A DNA stretch of 64,000 nucleotides from Yamagishiella unicocca. Lineage: Eukaryota; Chlorophyta; Chlorophyceae; Chlamydomonadales; Volvocaceae. Of this stretch, positions 24,501-35,260 are shown one piece after another. The position numbers and the translations under genes are program-made. Where the stretch lies: the NCBI GenBank assembly GCA_003116995.1, contig BDSL01000108.1, positions 124,001-188,000 on the forward strand. The letters are read 5' to 3'. Positions within the stretch are counted from its first letter, which is position 1; each line of letters opens with the position of its first letter. The notes beneath the pieces were generated by a model. It searched no databases and was not told the DNA's origin. It was given only the letters and a program-made list of their open reading frames with translations.

Positions 24501-26959
24501 TGCTTGCCGATTTGCCTGGACGTCCTCACGCGTCGTTCCCGAGCCGGGAATTTTAGCGAGGACATTCCTTTCATCAAGTTATTGCTATCGGATAGCTGCG
24601 TGCCCAAGAGCGACGTCCATGGAAGCTGCTGTGAAGACTATGCTTGTCGATTTGCCCGAACGTCCTCGTGCGGCGTTCCCGAGACGCGAATTTTAGCGGG
24701 GACGTTCCTTTCATCAAGTTATTGCTATCGAATAGTTGCGTGGCCAAGAGCGAGGCCGTCCGATGCTTTTGAACGCTTCCCGGCGCTCATTTTCGCGAAC
24801 GTTGAAACGGCGCTGCATGCGCGAAGCAAGTCGCCCGCAGCACGTACATTTGCGTTCTTTTGTCACTTGTTCCGTTGCATTCAATAGCGCTGCGAGCTGT
24901 AGGCGCGACGCAATCCTTGCTCGCAGCCGGGGGGAATTCCGCCGCAGAAGCCGGAGCCCGGGAAATTGCCCGGGCGTCTTCGCGCGGCGTTCCGGAGCCG
25001 CGAAATTTAGCAGGGACGTTCCTAACATATAATTATTGATTTCCGAGAGCTGCGTGCCCAAGAGCGAGGCCGCCCGATGCTTGGGAGCACTTCCCAGCGC
25101 TCACGTTCGCGAACGTTCAGACGGCGCTGCACGCGCGAAGCAAGCCGCCCGCGCACATAATATTTATGTTCTTTGTGTCCCTCGTTCCGTTCCGTTCAAG
25201 AGCGCCGCAAAAGATGCCGCGAGCGCGACGCGATCCGTTCCCGCAGCCGGGGGGACTCGATCCCGCGACCTCCCGGCGCGACCCGATGCAATTTGCCCCT
25301 TTCCGAGCCCGCTCCGAAACCGCGCGAAACCACCAACTCGCGCGATGCGCGATCCAGACTAGCCGCGTTCAGCGCGGGGGGGGCCGTAGCTCCCCGGCGT
25401 TCGCGTCCGTGCCGTCGTTCCATTCCGTTCGCGCGAGGGGCGCGAGGCGCGGTAGGCGCGCGCGGCGGCGGCGGCCGACCCACGGGTCGAGCGGCGGCGT
25501 TTTGGGCTGACGCGGCGTCCTCAGGCGGCGAAGTTTAGCAGGGATGTTGGCCATGTTATTCTGCTATTGTTCCTTGTTCCGTTGCGTTCAGGAATGTTCA
25601 GTTGCGTTCAGTTGCGTTCGAAGCAACCTGTCGTACAGCCGGCCATATGTCTTCACGCGGCGGTCCCGAGAGGCGCATTTGAGCGGGGACGTTCCTTTCA
25701 TCAAGTTATTGCTACCGGATAGCTGCGTGCCCAAGAGCGAGGCTGATCGATGCTTGCAGCAGGAGTCGATGTCTGCCGATTTACCCGGCCATCCTCACGC
25801 GGCGTTCCCGAGAGGCGAATTTTAGCGGGGACGTTCCTTTCATCAAGTTATTGCTATCGGATAGCTGCGTGCCCAAGAGCGACGTCCATGGAAGCTGCCG
25901 TCAAGACGATGCTTGCCGATTTGCCCGAACGTTCTCGCGCGGCGTCTTCGAGACGCGCATTTTAGCGGGAACGTTCCTATGATATAGTTATTGCTATCGG
26001 ATAGCTGCGTGCCCAAGAGCGAGGCCGTCCGATGCTTTTGAACGCTTCCCGGCGCCCATTTTCGCGAACGTTGAAACGGCGCTGCATGCGCGAAGCAAGT
26101 CGCCCGCAGCACGTACATTTGCGCTATATTGTCACTCGTTCCGTTGCGTTCAATAGCGCTGCAAACGGCGATGTGGGCGCGACGCAATCCGTGCTCGCAG
26201 CTGGGGGGGATTTCGCCGCAGAAGCCGGAGCCCGCGAAATTGGCCGGGCGTCTTCGCGCGGCGTTCCCGAGCCGCCAATTTTAGCAGGGACGTTCCTAAC
26301 ATATAATTATTGATTTCCGAGAGCTGCGTGCGCAAGAGCGAGGCCGCCCGATCCTTGGGAGCGCTTCCCGGCGCCCATTTTCGCGAACGTTGAAACGGCG
26401 CTGCATGCGCGAAGCAAGTCGCCCGGAGCACGTACATTTGCGTTCTATTGTCACTCGTTCCGTTGCGTTCAATAGCGCTGCAAACGGCAATGTGGGCGCG
26501 ACGCAATCCGTGCTCGCAGCTGGGGGGGATTTCGCCGCAGAAGCCGGAGCCCGCGAAATTGGCCGGGCGTCTTCACGCGGCGTTCCCGAGCCGCCAATTT
26601 TAGCAGGGACGTTCCTAACATATAATTATTGATTTCCGAGAGCTGCGTGCGCAAGAGCGAGGCCGCCCGATCCTTGGGAGCACTTCCCGGCGCTCACGTT
26701 CGCGACCGTTCAGACGGCGCTGCACGCGCGAAGCAAGCCGCCCGCGCACGTAATATTTGTGTTTTTTTGTCCCTCGTTCCGTTCCGTTCAAGAGCGCTGC
26801 AAAAGATGCCGCGAGCGCATCGCGATCCGTTCCCGCGACCAGGGGGACTCGATCCCGCGACCTCCCGGCGCGACCCGATGCAATTTCAGCCTTTCCGAGC
26901 CCGCTCCGAAACCACGCGAAACCACCCACTCGCGCGACGCGCGATCCAGACGGACGGAC

Positions 26960-27151
26960 AGACAGACGGATAAGTTCCGGCGTGCCAAGGCCTCCGCTCC
27001 TGATCGGTCGGAGCTACGGCGACAGACGGACGGACAGCACGATCCGAGATGCCAAGGCCTCCGCTCCTGATCGGAGCTACGGCGACAGCACGATCCGAGA
27101 TGCCAAGGCCTCCGCTCCTGATCGGAGCTACGGCGACGGACGGAGGCGACG
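26960..27151. repeat. 53-bp linker cluster, three copies
   Basis: Three linkers with different leaders: AAGTTCCGGCGTG for the first and GCACGATCCGAGATG for the next two. They are joined by CGGACGGA-type tetranucleotide runs. The first carries a GATCGGTCGGAGC insertion in its hairpin. Confidence 0.8.
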
Positions 27152-28442
27152 GACTAGCCGCGTTCAGCGCGGGGGGGGCCGTAGCTCCCCGGCGTTCGCG
27201 TTGGTGCCGTCGTTCCATTCCGTTCGCGCGAGGGGTGCGAGGCGCGGTAGGCGCGCGCGGCGGCCCACGGGTCGAGCGGCGGCGTCTTGGGCTCACGCGG
27301 CATCCTCAGGCGGCGAAGTTTAGCTGGGATGTTGGCCATGTTTTTCTGCTATTGTTCCTTTTTCCGTTGCGTTCAGGAATGTTCAGTTGCGTTCAGTTGC
27401 GTTCGAAGCAACCTGTCGTACAGCCGCCCAGATGTCTTCACGCGGCGGTCCCGAGAGGCGCATTTGAGCGGGGACGTTCCTTTCATCAAGTTATTGCTAC
27501 CGGATAGCTGCGTGCCCAAGAGCGAGGCTGATCGATGCTTGCAGCAGGAGTCGATGTCTGCCGATTTACCCGGCCATCCTCACGCGGCGTTCCCGAGAGG
27601 CGAATTTTAGCGGGGACGTTCCTTTCATCAAGTTATTGCTATCGGATAGCTGCGTGCCCAAGAGCGACGTCCATGGAAGCTGCCGTCAAGACGATGCTTG
27701 CCGATTTGCCCGAACGTTCTCGCGCGGCGTCTTCGAGACGCGCATTTTAGCGGGAACGTTCCTATGATATAGTTATTGCTATCGGATAGCTGCGTGCCCA
27801 AGAGCGAGGCCGTCCGATGCTTTTGAACGCTTCCCGGCGCTCATTTTCGCGAACGTTCAAACGGCGCTGCATGCGCGAAGCAAGTCGCCCGCAGCACGTA
27901 CATTTGCGTTCTATTGTCACTCGTTCCGTTGCGTTCAATAGCGCTGCAAACGGCGATGTGGGCGCGACGCAATCCGTGCTCGCAGCTGGGGGGGATTTCG
28001 CCGCAGAAGCCGGAGCCCGCGAAATTGGCCGGTCGTCTTCGCGCGGCGTTCCCGAGCCGCCAATTTTAGCAGGGACGTTCCTAACATATAATTATTGATT
28101 TCCGAGAGCTGCGTGCGCAAGAGCGAGGCCGCCCGATCCTTGGGAGCACTTCCCGGCGCTCACGTTCGCGAACGTTCAGACGGCGCTGCACGCGCGAAGC
28201 AAGCCGCCCGCGCACGTAATATTTGTGTTCTTTTGTCCCTCGTTCCGTTCCGTTCAAGAGCGCCGCAAAAGATGCCGCGAGCGCGTCGCGATCCGTTCCC
28301 GCGACCAGGGGGACTCGATCCCGCGACCTCCCGGCGCGACCCGATGCAATTTCAGTCTTTCCGAGCCGGCTCCGAAACCGCGCGAAACCACCCACTCGCG
28401 CGACGCGCGATCCAGACTAGCCGCGTTCAGCGCGGGGGGGGC

Positions 28443-29924
28443 GACTTCTTCCGGACCAAGCTGCCGGCTGGCCTGCAGTCCGCGGCCCACGTGGGGCTCG
28501 GACCGGTCATCCCAAGCAAGGTTGCGGAGGCAGGCGCACCGCTTGGCGTCGAGCTCCAGGTCTGGCTGTCCGCTTCGGCGCTGGCGGCGCTCGGGAGTCG
28601 TTTGCCCCCCTCCGCGGTCGCCCTGGCCAGTGTGCCAACCCAGCTGCTGGGGCAGCCGGGTGACCCCCCATTGGTGGCTGGCTTGCGTTCAGTTGACGTC
28701 ACCGCCACGGAGGCGGTGGTTGCGGGGCTTCCCCCCTCGGTAGCTGGCTGTGGAGACTTCGCGGCGGTGCTGGCATTCCTGCGGCTGGTGTACGGCCCGC
28801 AGCTGGGCCCGCAGGTCCTGGAGGTGCTCGGCGTCACTGATGGCAGTGTCAGCCTGCTTGTGCAACGGCGGCACAGCCTGCCGCCGGTGCAGCCAGCCAC
28901 GGTACCGCTGATGGATGGTCGTGTCTGGGATGGTCAGCTGTCCCTGGCCCACCGCCCGCGGTCCCTGCCGCCAGAGTATCCTGTCCTTCGCCCGCCGCTG
29001 CCCACCGCGCCGGCGTGGGCGCCCCCTGTGCCGGTGGGCGATCCGCCGCCACGGTCGCCACCGCCGCCGGCCGTGGGGGCGCCGGCGTCCATGCCGGAGA
29101 CCGCTGGTGGGGTGCTTCCGACCCCGACCGCTGAGGCCCGGGGTGCGCCCTCGGTGCCTGCCGTCAGGGTGGGGGTTGCGCCCGTCGTGGCTGCTGCCAG
29201 GGTGCCGCCGCCGCCTGTGTTGGCCGCGGTGGCTGGCGCCCCTGGCGCCCCCAGCGCCGCCGTGGCCCCCGTGGTGTCGCAGGCTGGTGCACGGGCTGCT
29301 CGGGCGGCGGGCGCGGCAGCTCGTGCCGCCACCCGCGCCGCGCCGGTGGCGGCGGCTGAGCGGGAGGTGGTGGTGCGCGCGCTGGTCGCGCGCATCGTTG
29401 CTCGCGTGGCGGCTCCACCCCCTGGACTGAGCGGCGGTGCGGCTGCCGCGCTCGGGTCTGTGGCGCGCCTCCTGGGGCGGGCTCCGTCGCCTCGCGGGGG
29501 TCCCTGTGGTCCCGCCGCCCGCAGCTCGGGCCGTACCCCGTCTGCCCCGCGGGGCTCCCGCAGCCCCGCGGCGCGTCGTCCCGGTGGTGGCTCGCCGCCC
29601 CAGCGCGGCGTGTCGCCCCCCCGTGGGCGCCCGCCCGCCCCAGCCCTGGAGCGCCGCGCGCGCCGCGACCGGATGGAGGTGGACGTCAGTTCAGTGCTGG
29701 GCCGCCGTGGCCGCTCGGGCTCGCCGCTCTCGGTGCGGCGCAAGCCGGCCCTACCCTCGCCACTTCTGCTGTTGCCGCCGCCGCCCGTGGGCAGTGGCGA
29801 CGGACCCTCTCCGCTGCTGCTGTTGCCGCCGCCGCCCGTGGGTGGTGGCGACGGACCCTCTCCGCTGCTGCTGTTGCCGCCGCCCCCCGTGGGCGGTGGC
29901 GGCGGACCGTCGCCCGCCCAGTAA
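28443..29924 (+). CDS. LINE ORF1 protein, 5'-truncated
   Basis: The open frame enters from the satellite upstream (open from 28095), so no native start is visible; the first in-frame ATG inside the LINE is near 28911. The element-encoded part is ~493 residues. The first ~150 residues form a plausible folded region. The rest is Pro/Ala/Arg-rich, basic in its second half (many SP, RG and RR pairs), and ends in three near-perfect copies of a 17-residue Leu/Pro unit (PLLLLPPPPVG core) encoded by 51-bp tandem repeats. No CCHC knuckle, RRM or esterase motif is seen. By position it should be the RNA-binding ORF1p-type partner of ORF2. The stop (29922-29924) lies five bases before the ORF2 ATG in another frame, which suits coupled re-initiation. 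Confidence 0.7.
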   Translation, partial: DFFRTKLPAGLQSAAHVGLGPVIPSKVAEAGAPLGVELQVWLSASALAALGSRLPPSAVALASVPTQLLGQPGDPPLVAGLRSVDVTATEAVVAGLPPSVAGCGDFAAVLAFLRLVYGPQLGPQVLEVLGVTDGSVSLLVQRRHSLPPVQPATVPLMDGRVWDGQLSLAHRPRSLPPEYPVLRPPLPTAPAWAPPVPVGDPPPRSPPPPAVGAPASMPETAGGVLPTPTAEARGAPSVPAVRVGVAPVVAAARVPPPPVLAAVAGAPGAPSAAVAPVVSQAGARAARAAGAAARAATRAAPVAAAEREVVVRALVARIVARVAAPPPGLSGGAAAALGSVARLLGRAPSPRGGPCGPAARSSGRTPSAPRGSRSPAARRPGGGSPPQRGVSPPRGRPPAPALERRARRDRMEVDVSSVLGRRGRSGSPLSVRRKPALPSPLLLLPPPPVGSGDGPSPLLLLPPPPVGGGDGPSPLLLLPPPPVGGGGGPSPAQ

Positions 29925-29929
29925 GGCCC

Positions 29930-32900
29930 ATGCCGGCCCGTGGGGGGCGCTCCGCCCCGCGGCCCTGCCGGCCGCTCCGTGTGGGCTCACACAACTTGGG
30001 GGGCGTGCGGTCCGGCGCCGCCGCTCCCAAGCTGCATGCTGCTCTACTGCTGTGGGCGCAGCTCCGACTCGATGTCGTCTGTATCCAGGAGACGCACTTG
30101 TCTACGTTTGGAGATCGGGGGCTATTCGAGCGGCGTCTCCATGCGGCCGCTGGTCACCTCCATGTCGCTCCCTGGCGTGTGGTGTCGTTCCGCAATGCTA
30201 CGCTGGCGGACCCCTGTGCTGGCGTGGCGATTCTCGTTCGCTCGGACCTGATCGCTTCTGGCCGGCTGGTGGCAGCGGCCTCACCACTGCTCCCTGGTCA
30301 CGCGGGTGATCAACCTGCAGTTGCTGCTTCCTCCCCCCCCTCTCGTTCCCTGTCACCGCCGCCCCGCTCACCGTCCCCTGGGCCGGCCGCCGACGCGGGT
30401 CCCTCCGCCGCCGCCGTGTCCGTGGCGGCGGCCTCGGGGGTGGCGGCCTCGGTGGCGGTGGCCGCCGCGGCCGCGGCCGTGGCGGCCACGGCGGCGGCGG
30501 TAGCCTCGGCCGCCACGGCGCCCCGTGGTGGGGACGCCGCTGCGCCTCCCCCCGCCGCGGCGGCCCTGGAAGGGGCCGGCCTGGCCGCGGCTGACCAGTC
30601 TCCGGCGGTCCCGGCCGCGTCCTCCTCCGCAGCGGGGCGCCTCGCCACCTACTCCTTCACCTGGCTGGGTCATCGCCTGCACCTCACCAATGTTTATCTG
30701 CCCGCTAGCAGCTCGGCTTCACGCGCTGCTTTCCTCCAGCAGCACCTGGCGCCTGTGCTGGCGACCAGCACCCCGGGCCAGCATGTCCTAGCCGGCGACT
30801 TCAACTTCGTCGATGGCCCGTGGGACAGCAGTGCGGGGTCGGCGCGAGTGGTTCGCGACCGCCCTGTCGCTCGGGTCCTCGCGACAGTGGGCCCGTCGTT
30901 GGCTGATGTGCATCGTGAGCGCTTCCCCACCAGCACGGATTACACCCACCTCTACTCCGCCCCCTCCCCCGGTGGTTCCCGCATCGACCGCATCTATGTG
31001 TCCCGCTGCCTCCTCCCCTTCGTGGCGGGCTCCGCCATTGAGCTGGGCTCGCCTTCCGACCACCGCGTCCCCTGCATCCAGCTGCTGCCCCGGGTTCCTG
31101 CCTCGCGCGGCCCCGGCCTCCGTCGCACCCGCATGGCCTTCTCTGGCCACCGCGACCTCAAGGATCAGCTGCAGGCCTGGCTCGACGCGGCGTTCGCGGC
31201 CATGCCGGCTGAGGGGGAGCACGCTGCCCTGCTGGCGTGGTGGCCGGGCTTCAAACGGCGGCTGGCGGCGGTGGCGGCGATTCTCAATCGCACCGCTCGC
31301 TCTCGGCGCCTGGCCTCGGGCGCGCAGGTGGAGGCAGCCCGAGCCGCCTTGCGGGCGGCCCACCTTGCGGCCGCGACGCCGTCGGCGGCGCCCGAGGCCG
31401 TGGGTGGTGTGGTGGCCGCCCAGGCTGCCTTGGCGGTGGCCTTGCGTGTGGCGGCGGCGGGCGAGGCCGCCCGGGTACGCGTGGCGTGGGTGCGCGAGGG
31501 GGAGCGCCCGTGCCCCGCACTCACCGCCATGATTCACCCACCGCGGTCGTCCCAGGACATTACCGCGCTGCGCGACGCTGCTGGGCGCCTCGTGACCGAC
31601 CCGCGCCAATTGCCCAATGTCGTCGCTTCTTTCTGGGAGCGCATCAGCTGCCTGCCGTCAGGCCTGGACTCGGCGGATCAGCAAGCGGTTCTGGCAGCTG
31701 TCGACGCCCACTCTACTCCGCTCTCGCCCGATCTTCGCCCCGAGTTGGGCTCCATCGCCGTCTCAGCAGCGGAGGTGGCGCGGGCCCTGCAGCAAGCCAA
31801 GCCTGGCACGTCCCCAGGCTGGGACGGAATCCCTGTGGATCTCCTCCGGACCTACAGTGGCTGCTTTGTGCCGGCACTGGCCCGCCTTTTCACTGCTATC
31901 GGCCATCTGCGCGCCGTCCCGACGGGTTTCCTGAAGGGTGTTATATCCGTCCTTTACAAGGGCCATGATGCGGACCGGGCGGCGGCCGGCGCCTACCGCC
32001 CCATCACCCTGCTCTGTACTGATTACCGCATTCTGGCGAAGGTCCTCGCCAACCGCCTCAGCCCTGGCCTTTCCGCCGCCATCCCCCTCGAGCAGTCCGC
32101 CTTCCTCCCCGGCCGCTCCATTGGCGCCAACACCCGCTTCCTTCGCTGCCTCCCCCCCCTCCTACACCAGCAGCAACGGAGTGCTCTCATCGCCTTCTTG
32201 GATTTCGCCAAAGCTTACGACACCATTGACCGCTCCTTCCTCTTTGCTGTCATGGAGCGCATGGGTGTTGGGGCCGGTTTCCTGGGATGGACGCAGCTCC
32301 TGTTGGGCCGTACAGTGGCCATGGCGTCCGTCAACGGCTACATCTCCCGCTCTGTCCCTATCCGGGCCGGCGTCCGGCAGGGCTGTCCCCTTGCCCCGCT
32401 CCTCTACCTCTTCGTGGCCCACGCCCTCCTCTGCTGGCTGAAGCGGCACGGTGTTGGCGTGCCGCTGGCCCCGGCGGACCCGGCCAGCCTGGTTACCGGC
32501 GTGCAGTTTGCTGATGATGCCCAAGTCACGCTCCCAGATGCAGCTGCAGTACCGCCATTTATCGCCCTCATGGCGGCGTTTGCCCGCGCCTCTGGCCAGC
32601 ACCTGAATCCCTCCAAGGTCGAGCTGCTGTGGGCTGGTCGCCAGGTGGCGCCGGCGCCCGCCGCCCCGGCTGCCGTCCTTGCCGCTGCGGTGGCGGCCGT
32701 CGCCGCCCCTGCCGCCGCGTGGACCGCTGCGGGCGGTGCCGCCGCTTCACCCGCCGCCCCGAGCGCCGCTGCTGCCGAGGCGCCGGTGGAGGCCGCCCCG
32801 GCAGGCGCTGGCGCCGCCGCCGTACCTCCTGACGCCCCGGCCGCCGCCGCTGCTGCCGCTGCGCCGGTGGCTGCCGCCCTGGCCGCCGCTGCTGCTGCCC

Positions 32901-35260
32901 CGCAGGCGGCTGCCGCCCCGGCCGCCGCGGCTGCCGTGGCGCCGGCGGCTGCCGTCCTGGTCGCAGTGGCCGCCGAGGCGCTGGCGACCGCCGGTTCGGC
33001 TGCCGCCGGTGGTGCTCCTGGGGCGGCCGCGGGTGCCGCGGCCACCACGGTGCTGACGACCGCAGCCCCGGCCGCCGCTGGCGCCGCCGCAGCGTCTCCC
33101 ACGCCTCCTGACGCCCCAGCCGTCGCGGCCGTCACTGCCGCCCCCACTGCCCCGGCCGCCCCAGCCGCTCCAGCCGCCCCAGCCGCCCCTGCTGGCGCCG
33201 CCAGCTCCCCCGTCGCCCGTCACCCGCCTCGCCTGGCGCGCCCACCAGGGCTGGCTCGCCGCGGTCGTCGGCGTCGTGGCCGCGGTGCTGCAGCTGTCGT
33301 GGTCGTGGGCGCCCTCGCCGCAGCCGCTGGCGCCCTGGCCGCCCCGGGTCCCTCCACATCGCCGTCCCTTGCCGCCACCGCTCCCGGGGTGCCTCGCCCC
33401 TCCCCTTCTCCCCCGCCCCCTGCCCTCGCTGGCCTTCGGATCGTGCCCGCTGCGGTGGCGCTGGGCATCCCCTTCACCAATCCGCCTGCCGCCCCCGTCC
33501 TCGATTGGGCGTCACGGATGTCGGAGGCCCGCCGCCGTCTCCAAAAAATCTCCCGCATGGCCCTGTCGATGTTCGGCCGTGCCACTGCGGCTGCAGCTTA
33601 TGCTCTCCATATGGCGACGTACCACATGGAGCACTCGGGGCTGCCGCCGGCGGAGGTCCTTGCTGGCATCATGGCCCTTGTAGCAAAGCTGGTGGATCGG
33701 GAGCTAGGCCCTGATGACGCCCAGCGCCGTTTCACTGGTGTCCCCCTCCGCCTGCTCTCCGGTCATCCCACCATCGGCGGCTTCGGTGTACTGCCCCTTC
33801 GGCTGCATGTCCTCAGCCGGCATGCCAAGTGGAGCCTGACGGTCGCCCGCTCCGCGCTGCAGCCCCCGGCTGCCCGCGCGCCGTGGATCCGGATTGCGGT
33901 CTCCTTCCTCTCTACCCTCCACCCTGCCTTCCGCCCGCTGGCCGTCACCACAGCTCGCCCGGATGGCCCGTGGCTCGGCGCCCCCTTAAGCTTGCCCCCG
34001 GACATCCACCGGCTTGCCACGAGCCTCGGTCACCTCCCCCCCCTGTCTGACGTCGCGGACCCCCCCCTGGAGCCGGGCGTCTGGTGCTTCAACGCGCCGC
34101 TGTGGGGCAACCCGCTCCTGCCCAACGCGGGGGCGCCGGGCCGGCGGCCGGGGTTGGAGGCTATCCATGGCCCCCTCACCATGTGCCGCCGCCTGCTGAC
34201 CGTCGGCGACGCCGTCCGGGTGCAGGACGCTATGACCGCGTTTGAGGTGGAGCGCGCCCATGCCCTGGCGACGACGCCGGGCATGGCCATCTTCAGCCGG
34301 CTGGCTGAGCGCTGGACGACGCTCGTACGGCACGAGCTGGCGCCCTCCGAGCTGGCCATGGGTGCGCTCCAAGATCGCATCGCGGCGCGGGCTGCGGTGG
34401 CCGCTCTCCTTTCTGACATCTCGCCCGCATGGCTCGCTGCTGCTCGCCTGGCGCCCGATGGCCCCGCCCCGCCGTCGCCTGACGAGGTGGATGCTCTCCT
34501 CCTTGCTCGCCTGGGGTGGCGGCTGGGTGTGGACGCCGTGCTGCCCCTCACCTCCTTCACCGTCAAGCTGGGCACCCTGCTCCAAGCGGCGGAACTGGAG
34601 CGCCCCAGGCAGGCCTGTCATGCGGCGTATGTGCGGGAGGCGCTCGGGCTGTCCCCTGCTGTGGCTGCCACGCCCGAGGCGGCCCTTGTGGCGTTACGCG
34701 CGGTATGGCGGCGGTTGTGGAAGCGTCTTAAGTGGGAGCCGCGGTGGAAGGAGGTCCTCTGGCGGCTGGCGGTTGACGGGGTGCCCATGCCGGGCTCCTC
34801 TCACCTCCCGCTGGTCCCACCCGAACCGTGTGCTTGCGGCTGTTACCCCGCTGCAGCGGGTGTGGCCGAGTCGCCGCGCTTGCATCACTTTTGGTCTTGC
34901 CCCCTCGTCCGCCCGCTCTGGGATGAACTGGAAGTCTGCTGTGGGTGCGGGGTCACGCGTGAGCATGTGTGGTTGTGTGTGTCGCCGGATCCGACCACTG
35001 TGCTGCAGTGTGTGTGGGATGTGGTGGCGTTGGCGGCGCTCAACGCGATGGAGTGGGCGCGCCGGTACATACACTCTCATCGGCTCTCCGGCACCACCCT
35101 CCCTGCTGCTATGCGTTCTGGCCTCCTTGCTAAGTTCTGGGCCTTGCTGCGGGACTTTGCGGGCTTGGGTTTGCCCCGCAAGGACTGGGGTGACGTGGGG
35201 GTGGACCACCCATTTTTGTTCGTAACCGGGGGTCGGCTCATGTGCGCCATGCCGCCCTAG
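29930..35260 (+). CDS. LINE ORF2 protein: APE endonuclease, reverse transcriptase, C-terminal zinc motif
   Basis: 1776 residues, intact. Endonuclease: SHN at 20-22, QE at 53-54, GDFN at 289-292, SRIDR around D353, and SDH with D377/H378, which are the expected catalytic positions. A ~115-residue Ser/Pro/Ala-rich stretch (about 125-240) is inserted in this domain. Reverse transcriptase: starts near 624 (GTSPGWDGIP), LDFAKAYDT with D758, RQGCPLAPLLY, and FADD at 860-863. A ~260-residue Ala/Pro-rich region (about 905-1165) then separates the RT core from the thumb-side segment (LGIPF...). Near 1634-1658 a CxC...HHFWSC pattern followed by PLW resembles the zf-RVT motif of other LINEs. The protein nicks target DNA and copies LINE RNA onto it. 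All visible catalytic residues are present, so the enzyme could be active. Confidence 0.9.
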   Translation: MPARGGRSAPRPCRPLRVGSHNLGGVRSGAAAPKLHAALLLWAQLRLDVVCIQETHLSTFGDRGLFERRLHAAAGHLHVAPWRVVSFRNATLADPCAGVAILVRSDLIASGRLVAAASPLLPGHAGDQPAVAASSPPSRSLSPPPRSPSPGPAADAGPSAAAVSVAAASGVAASVAVAAAAAAVAATAAAVASAATAPRGGDAAAPPPAAAALEGAGLAAADQSPAVPAASSSAAGRLATYSFTWLGHRLHLTNVYLPASSSASRAAFLQQHLAPVLATSTPGQHVLAGDFNFVDGPWDSSAGSARVVRDRPVARVLATVGPSLADVHRERFPTSTDYTHLYSAPSPGGSRIDRIYVSRCLLPFVAGSAIELGSPSDHRVPCIQLLPRVPASRGPGLRRTRMAFSGHRDLKDQLQAWLDAAFAAMPAEGEHAALLAWWPGFKRRLAAVAAILNRTARSRRLASGAQVEAARAALRAAHLAAATPSAAPEAVGGVVAAQAALAVALRVAAAGEAARVRVAWVREGERPCPALTAMIHPPRSSQDITALRDAAGRLVTDPRQLPNVVASFWERISCLPSGLDSADQQAVLAAVDAHSTPLSPDLRPELGSIAVSAAEVARALQQAKPGTSPGWDGIPVDLLRTYSGCFVPALARLFTAIGHLRAVPTGFLKGVISVLYKGHDADRAAAGAYRPITLLCTDYRILAKVLANRLSPGLSAAIPLEQSAFLPGRSIGANTRFLRCLPPLLHQQQRSALIAFLDFAKAYDTIDRSFLFAVMERMGVGAGFLGWTQLLLGRTVAMASVNGYISRSVPIRAGVRQGCPLAPLLYLFVAHALLCWLKRHGVGVPLAPADPASLVTGVQFADDAQVTLPDAAAVPPFIALMAAFARASGQHLNPSKVELLWAGRQVAPAPAAPAAVLAAAVAAVAAPAAAWTAAGGAAASPAAPSAAAAEAPVEAAPAGAGAAAVPPDAPAAAAAAAAPVAAALAAAAAAPQAAAAPAAAAAVAPAAAVLVAVAAEALATAGSAAAGGAPGAAAGAAATTVLTTAAPAAAGAAAASPTPPDAPAVAAVTAAPTAPAAPAAPAAPAAPAGAASSPVARHPPRLARPPGLARRGRRRRGRGAAAVVVVGALAAAAGALAAPGPSTSPSLAATAPGVPRPSPSPPPPALAGLRIVPAAVALGIPFTNPPAAPVLDWASRMSEARRRLQKISRMALSMFGRATAAAAYALHMATYHMEHSGLPPAEVLAGIMALVAKLVDRELGPDDAQRRFTGVPLRLLSGHPTIGGFGVLPLRLHVLSRHAKWSLTVARSALQPPAARAPWIRIAVSFLSTLHPAFRPLAVTTARPDGPWLGAPLSLPPDIHRLATSLGHLPPLSDVADPPLEPGVWCFNAPLWGNPLLPNAGAPGRRPGLEAIHGPLTMCRRLLTVGDAVRVQDAMTAFEVERAHALATTPGMAIFSRLAERWTTLVRHELAPSELAMGALQDRIAARAAVAALLSDISPAWLAAARLAPDGPAPPSPDEVDALLLARLGWRLGVDAVLPLTSFTVKLGTLLQAAELERPRQACHAAYVREALGLSPAVAATPEAALVALRAVWRRLWKRLKWEPRWKEVLWRLAVDGVPMPGSSHLPLVPPEPCACGCYPAAAGVAESPRLHHFWSCPLVRPLWDELEVCCGCGVTREHVWLCVSPDPTTVLQCVWDVVALAALNAMEWARRYIHSHRLSGTTLPAAMRSGLLAKFWALLRDFAGLGLPRKDWGDVGVDHPFLFVTGGRLMCAMPP

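Larger units (their letters stand above)
13128..28441. repeat. Higher-order satellite array, left part
   Basis: Composite units begin with module D, recognisable by CTAGCCGCGTTCAGCGC and a G8 run. D starts lie near 13128, 14401, 15612, 16965, 18113, 19242, 20388, 21519, 23808, 25357, 27152 and 28417. After D come one to several A monomers (~142 bp; ATAGCTGCGTGCCCAAGAGC ... AATTTTAGCGGGGACGTTCC), one to three B monomers (~320 bp; TTTTCGCGAACGTT ... AACATATAATTATTGATTTC), one C module (GTAATATTTGTGTTC ... GACTCGATCCCGCGACC) and sometimes 53-bp linkers. Units are 1.1-2.3 kb. Peptides read from it repeat with every unit and show no family; none is annotated as a gene. The last unit is interrupted by a LINE. 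Confidence 0.92.

Noticed and set aside
13128..28100. Arg/Ser/Pro-rich frames of 60-280 codons repeated through the satellite
   Set aside because: They recur once per satellite unit on both strands, break at module boundaries and match no family; GC-rich DNA easily gives such frames.
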